Position numbers and translations under genes: made by a program. The notes under the pieces were generated by a model that worked only from the letters and a program-made list of their open reading frames with translations, was not told the DNA's origin and ran no database searches. From assembly GCF_000182745.2 (NCBI RefSeq), contig NC_016027.1, positions 1 through 60,000 on the forward strand: a DNA stretch of 60,000 nt, given 5' to 3'. The DNA is from Komagataeibacter medellinensis NBRC 3288 (GTDB lineage Bacteria; Pseudomonadota; Alphaproteobacteria; Acetobacterales; Acetobacteraceae). The stretch's first letter is position 1. Each line of letters starts with the position of its first letter. Shown in pieces: positions 56,377-60,000 of the stretch.

Positions 56377-57345
56377 ATGCCCCAGCCTGATCCAAACAGC
56401 CGCCTTGCCGCCGCAGGCCGTATCGCCCACCTGCTGGCGGACGAACTGGTCCAGCCGGTCGCTCCCTTCGTTACTGACTTTGTCACGCAGCTTGTGGGCG
56501 GGGTACAGCCGCTGGGCGTGGTCTTCTACGGTTCGGTCCTGCGCGAGATGGACCCCGAAGGCATCCTGGATTTCTATGTCATCGTTGAACATCTGAAGGA
56601 CTGGAGGGCAGGCCCTGTGGCGCGTGAGGCCAATCGCCTCCTGCCTCCCAATGTCGAATATCACGAAATCCTGGTTGATGATCGTCTCATCCGGGCCAAG
56701 GTTGCCATCCTGTCCATTGACCAGTTTCGGCGCATGACGGGGCCGGCATCGCTTGATACGACGGTCTGGGCGCGCTTCTGCCAGCCTGTGCGACTGGTAT
56801 GGATACGCGGATCGGAGGCGGCCGATGCCATCCTGTCGTGCATTGTGCGGGCCGTGGGGCAGGCAGGGCGATGGGCTGCCGCACTCGGGCCGGAATCGGG
56901 CACGGCGGATGAGTACTGGCGTGCCCTGTTCGCCCATACCTACGGTGCGGAGTTACGTGTGGAGAACGGGCGCAGGCCTCGCACTCTGCTGGCAGGACGG
57001 GAAGAACGTTACAGGGCGCTGCTGCCAGATATCTGGATTGCCGATGGCCTACCGTTCGAGCGCAGTGCAGACATGCTCACTCCTCGCCTGACGCCGGGCC
57101 TGCGGAGCAGGATGCGCGAAGGCTGGTGGTTGCGCGGGCGGGTGGGGCGTGTGCTGAATATCAGCAGATTGGCCAAGGGTGCCTTCACGTTTGAAGGGGG
57201 CGCGCGCTACATCGCTTGGAAAATACAGCGTCATTCCGGCATTATACTGCCGCTTGGCCCGTTTTCGGAACGGCATCCACTGATCTGCCTGCCGTATCTC
57301 CTATGGAAGTTACGACAGGCCGGTTTTTTCAGGCGACGCGGCTGA
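56377..57345 (+). CDS. Tam41-like nucleotidyltransferase, candidate lipid-CMP transferase
   Basis: This 322-residue protein of a nucleotidyltransferase fold has the motif YGS (51-53) with Asp65 in GILDFYVIVE, then EHLKDW and VEYHEILVDD. This pattern resembles the Tam41 family, which makes CDP-diacylglycerol. Next to a lipid kinase, it may convert a phosphorylated lipid to its CDP form, for later head-group addition. AGGAAGGG lies seven bases before ATG 56377. It runs 17 bases into the 3' end of the convergent spt gene. The Tam41 link is a motif-level reading. Confidence 0.6.
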   Translation: MPQPDPNSRLAAAGRIAHLLADELVQPVAPFVTDFVTQLVGGVQPLGVVFYGSVLREMDPEGILDFYVIVEHLKDWRAGPVAREANRLLPPNVEYHEILVDDRLIRAKVAILSIDQFRRMTGPASLDTTVWARFCQPVRLVWIRGSEAADAILSCIVRAVGQAGRWAAALGPESGTADEYWRALFAHTYGAELRVENGRRPRTLLAGREERYRALLPDIWIADGLPFERSADMLTPRLTPGLRSRMREGWWLRGRVGRVLNISRLAKGAFTFEGGARYIAWKIQRHSGIILPLGPFSERHPLICLPYLLWKLRQAGFFRRRG

Positions 57346-58531
57346 GACCCATTTCGGTTGCGACGGTAGCGAAGATTTCCACGGCCCTGTCAATCTGTTC
57401 CGGCGTATGGGTCGCCATGACGGAGGTCCGCAGCAGGGGGTGCTGGTCTGGCGTTGCGGGCGGCAGGCTGAGGTTGACGTAAACTCCTAGGTCAAGCAGC
57501 CGGTTCCAGAAGGCCACCGCGACTGGGATTTCATCCAGAATGACTGACACGACCGGGCTGGCCTGCGGGCCGGTGCGTAGGCCAGCCGCCTGTAGCCCCG
57601 CATGCAGCCTGCGTGCGTTATCCATAAGGCGTACACGCAGTTCGGGCCGGTTTTCCAGTTCATCCAGCGCCGCCATGGTCGCGGCGATGACTTCGGGCGG
57701 CAGGGACGCGGTGAACATGTAGGGGCGTGAGCACAGGCGGATCAGATCCAGCCCATCATGGTTGGACACACAGTAGCCACCGACCGTGCCAAGGCTCTTG
57801 GAGAAAGTGCCGACAACAAAGTCCACATCATCTTCCACGCCATCGGCTTCCGCCACGCCACGGCCATGCTTACCCATCACGCCAACGGAATGGGCTTCAT
57901 CAGCCAGCAGCCAAGCGCCCGTCTCGCGTTTGACGGCAGCGAATTCCGCCATGGGCACCACATCGCCCATCATGGAATAGATACCCTCGACCACAACCAG
58001 CTTCGCACCTGGCGTACCATCCAGACGGCGCAGGCGCTTGTGCAGGTCATCGGCATCATTATGGCGGAAACGGATCACCTGCGCATGGCCAAGGCGGCTA
58101 CCGTCATAGATGCTGGCATGGCTGTCTGCATCCAGAAGCAGATAGTCATCCTTGCCTGCCAGCGCCGAGATGGTGCCCAGATTGGCCTGGTAGCCAGTGG
58201 AAAACACCATGCAGTGTTTGCGCCTGAAGAACGCGGACAGCCGCTCCTCCAACTGGCGGTGCAGCCCCTGCGTACCATTGGCGATGCGTGAGCCTGTGGT
58301 GCCTACGCCATAGGCTTTCGCTGCGGCAACGGCGGCTTCAATCGCGGCGGGGGACTGGCTCAGGCCCAGATAGTTATTGGTGCCGAACAGAAGCGTCTCG
58401 CGCCCCTCGATCAGCCCGACCGTCGAGGAAATCGGCTTTTCGATGACCACGTTGAAAGGATTGCGGCCACCACCGGCGGTAACGGACTTCAGTGCCGATG
58501 CCAAGCCTTCATATTTCGAGAAAATTGACAT
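57329..58531 (-). CDS. spt: serine palmitoyltransferase
   Basis: Serine palmitoyltransferase condenses serine and an acyl thioester to 3-ketosphinganine with PLP, the first step of sphingolipid synthesis. The 400-residue alpha-oxoamine synthase has the PLP lysine Lys245 (GTFSKSLGTVGGY), His138 (DADSHASIYDG, which stacks on PLP), Asp211 (LLADEAHSVGV) and a late LLRTSVMATHT. Other alpha-oxoamine synthases (KBL, AONS) share these motifs. The neighbouring acyl carrier protein and acyl-AMP ligase point to the SPT identity. The stop overlaps the convergent Tam41-like gene. Confidence 0.9.
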   Translation of the reverse strand: MSIFSKYEGLASALKSVTAGGGRNPFNVVIEKPISSTVGLIEGRETLLFGTNNYLGLSQSPAAIEAAVAAAKAYGVGTTGSRIANGTQGLHRQLEERLSAFFRRKHCMVFSTGYQANLGTISALAGKDDYLLLDADSHASIYDGSRLGHAQVIRFRHNDADDLHKRLRRLDGTPGAKLVVVEGIYSMMGDVVPMAEFAAVKRETGAWLLADEAHSVGVMGKHGRGVAEADGVEDDVDFVVGTFSKSLGTVGGYCVSNHDGLDLIRLCSRPYMFTASLPPEVIAATMAALDELENRPELRVRLMDNARRLHAGLQAAGLRTGPQASPVVSVILDEIPVAVAFWNRLLDLGVYVNLSLPPATPDQHPLLRTSVMATHTPEQIDRAVEIFATVATEMGLSRVA

Positions 58532-58537
58532 GATGCG

Positions 58538-58789
58538 TCAGGATGCCTGCTTGAGGGAGACGATGCAGACCGCCAGATCATCAATGGTGCGAATATCAGC
58601 CAGCCGGTCAAGCGGCACGGAAACATCAAGGGTATCCTCGATTTCCATGACAAAATTCATGACGGCCAGTGAATCAAAGGCCAGATCTTCAACGATCTTG
58701 CTGCTGCCATTGATATCACGGGGAACCTTAGGGTTCGCCAGCAGCGTCTTCACGATCAGTGCGGAGACGCTCGCTACCGTTTCACTCAT
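58538..58789 (-). CDS. specialised acyl carrier protein for sphingolipid synthesis
   Basis: This 83-residue acyl carrier protein has Ser40 as the phosphopantetheine site in AFDSLAVMN. It differs from AcpP (45449-45688): it has a SKIVEDL loop and a VSVPLDRL segment. Such a protein (AcpR) lies next to spt in the Caulobacter sphingolipid cluster and presents the acyl chain to serine palmitoyltransferase. It is six bases upstream of spt on the same strand. The frame continues upstream to 58861, but MSETVA at 58789 is the true start. Confidence 0.85.
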   Translation of the reverse strand: MSETVASVSALIVKTLLANPKVPRDINGSSKIVEDLAFDSLAVMNFVMEIEDTLDVSVPLDRLADIRTIDDLAVCIVSLKQAS

Positions 58790-58810
58790 TCCAACATCCT
58801 TATGGCACGT

Positions 58811-58891
58811 CCTGCCTGCCGCAGGCAGGGGAACAGCATGAATGACCAGACCACGATCCATGGATCGTGGGTGGGGACTGTATTTGTCCCC
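58811..58891. promoter_or_regulatory. three consecutive perfect inverted repeats upstream of the ACP gene
   Basis: The first has arms CCTGCCTGC (58811-58819) and GCAGGCAGG (58821-58829). The second is a 20-base perfect palindrome, CCACGATCCA (58851-58860) and TGGATCGTGG (58861-58870). The third has GGGGAC (58873-58878) and GTCCCC (58886-58891) around TGTATTT. All lie in the 184-base gap between the acyl-AMP ligase and the ACP gene (58790-58973), which has no gene. They may be operators or mRNA structures that set the amounts of the downstream genes. Confidence 0.5.
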
Positions 58892-58973
58892 TGATCGGAA
58901 GCCTTATGGGCGAAAAACAGCTTTTTGACCAGTACTGCTTTCCGCCAGTTGGCAGCGGTAATTGCCCTGACCT

Positions 58974-60000
58974 TCAGACCACGGATACGGATGATGCTTC
59001 CAGTGGCTGAAAAGCCCCGGAAAGCAGCATGGCCTTGGCCCGTGCCCGCGTCAGCTTGCCCGATGAGGTCTGGGGAAGCGTATGGGGCGGTACCAGAATG
59101 ATGGATACATCCACGCCGTGCTGCCGACGGAACAGGTTGGCGGTGTCAGTCTTCAGCGTCTCGCGTGCTTCGGGGGAAGATGCGCGGCACTGCACAAGAG
59201 CCACGATCTTCTCGCCTTCATCCTCATCAACCGAAAATACGGCCACGTCACGGCTGCGCAGAGTGCTGATTTCCGTCTCGGCCGACCATTCCAGGTCCTG
59301 CGGCCAGATGTTACGACCGTTGATAATGATCAGGTCTTTGGCGCGGCCAGTCACGACGACCTGCCCATCCAGCATGTACCCCAGGTCACCGGTATTAAGC
59401 CACCCATCGGCATCCATTACGCGTGCGGTCTCATGCGGGCGGCGGAAATAGCCCTGCATCAGGCTGGGGCCGCGCACGAACACGGTGCCGATCTTGCGGT
59501 CTGTCAACACATTGCCTTCGCTGTCGCGCACTTCAAGTTCATGCTGGGGCAGGACCTCGCCACAGATGACAAAAGTGCGCAGTGCCCGAGCCGGATCGTT
59601 GGAAGGTACGGCCTCGCCGCGCGTCTCAAGCGCACGCAGGTCGATCGTATCGGTACGGATGCCAGAACCCAGTGGTGCGAAGCTTATGGCCAGGGTTGCT
59701 TCCGCCATGCCGTAGCTGGCGGTAAAGGCCCCGCTGTCAAAGCCGGCTGAGGCAAAGCGCTGCGCGAAATCCTCAAGAATATGGTAGCGGATCATGTCTC
59801 CGCCGATACCCGCAACCCGCCATGACGAGAGGTCGAGTTCGATCGAGGTTGCGCGCCGGGCGCACAGTTCATAGCCAAAGGACGGACTGTAGGAAATTGT
59901 GCCACGGTTACGGCTGATCAGGTCCAGCCATACATGCGGGCGCCGCGCGAACTCGCGCGTGGGCAGCATGTCCACGCTCAACTGACAGGTCAGGGGAGTC
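58974..60000 (-). CDS. fatty acyl-AMP ligase / acyl-ACP synthetase (partial, 5' end outside window)
   Basis: This ANL-superfamily ligase activates a fatty acid with ATP and loads it onto the acyl carrier protein. The 3' part, 342 codons, is inside the window. It shows LDLISRNRGTISYSPSFGYELC, the core TGDLGYMLDGQVVVTGRAKDLIIINGRNIWPQDLEW and a C-terminal region ending SSGKLTRARAKAML. The frame stays open to base 60000, so the N-terminal 200 or more residues, with the ATP-binding P-loop, lie beyond it. In Caulobacter an acyl-ACP synthetase next to acpR feeds serine palmitoyltransferase. The 58974 stop is real. Confidence 0.85.
   Translation of the reverse strand, partial: TPLTCQLSVDMLPTREFARRPHVWLDLISRNRGTISYSPSFGYELCARRATSIELDLSSWRVAGIGGDMIRYHILEDFAQRFASAGFDSGAFTASYGMAEATLAISFAPLGSGIRTDTIDLRALETRGEAVPSNDPARALRTFVICGEVLPQHELEVRDSEGNVLTDRKIGTVFVRGPSLMQGYFRRPHETARVMDADGWLNTGDLGYMLDGQVVVTGRAKDLIIINGRNIWPQDLEWSAETEISTLRSRDVAVFSVDEDEGEKIVALVQCRASSPEARETLKTDTANLFRRQHGVDVSIILVPPHTLPQTSSGKLTRARAKAMLLSGAFQPLEASSVSVV

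Noticed and set aside
58974-59981. A complete 335-residue acyl-AMP ligase
   Set aside because: The frame continues without a stop to the window edge and the sequence starts in the middle of the ligase fold, so it is a partial gene and not a short protein.

Overview
The window looks like the replication-origin end of an acetic acid bacterium chromosome (Acetobacteraceae, probably Komagataeibacter or a close relative). This is an inference from high GC, alphaproteobacterial protein sequences, the order dnaA-dnaN-recF-gyrB from base 1, and a sphingolipid synthesis locus of the kind known in acetic acid bacteria and Caulobacter. No rRNA, tRNA, CRISPR array, insertion sequence or prophage was seen. 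oriC itself is not visible; base 1 appears to have been set at the dnaA frame.

Layout. (1) 1-6541: dnaA, dnaN, recF, gyrB. (2) 6548-13213: a phosphoglycolate phosphatase, divergent from glmU-glmS, which is followed by thiO-thiS-thiG-thiE; the 3' end of glmS carries a recognisable, unoccupied Tn7 attachment sequence. (3) 13439-16063: a CPA1 cation/proton antiporter with a C-terminal cyclic-nucleotide-binding-like domain. (4) 16479-22763, minus strand: argH, a short lipoprotein gene of the LptM type, lysA and a large DUF4175/TIGR02302 membrane protein, with cdd inserted on the opposite strand. (5) 22994-26069: N-formylglutamate amidohydrolase, aroE, coaE, dnaQ. (6) 26140-31931: a tightly coupled five-gene operon with a dCache/GAF/cyclase-fold sensor whose catalytic residues are largely lost, an MlaE-type permease, an ABC ATPase homologue with no Walker A, an MCE (MlaD-type) protein and a putative lipoprotein. 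(7) 32265-38970, minus strand: SulP transporter, queD-queC-queE, bioB, sucD-sucC. (8) 39157-43306: six accessory or housekeeping proteins including a ferritin-like protein, a Dabb protein, an unattached OpuAC-like binding protein, a methyltransferase and a YdcF-type protein. (9) 43379-48099: fabD, fabG, acpP, fabF, mltG. (10) 48135-50403: SYLF protein, inositol-monophosphatase family protein, MmcB. (11) 50421-60000: a probable sphingolipid locus.

The sphingolipid locus is the most notable region. On the minus strand at its right end lie a fatty acyl-AMP ligase (cut by the window edge), a dedicated acyl carrier protein and serine palmitoyltransferase. A plus-strand pair follows: a DAGK-family lipid kinase and a Tam41-like nucleotidyltransferase. 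A minus-strand operon then encodes a metallophosphoesterase, LptF-like and LptG-like permeases, an eight-histidine fatty-acid hydroxylase and a MobA-like nucleotidyltransferase, all joined by 4-bp ATGA overlaps. I read it as one synthesis, head-group and export module for (hydroxy)ceramide lipids. The ceramide synthase and ketosphinganine reductase are not in the window and may lie beyond base 60000.

The second notable unit is the MCE operon at 26140-31931, where both the sensor's cyclase domain and the transporter's ATPase appear to be pseudoenzymes in intact, uninterrupted frames.
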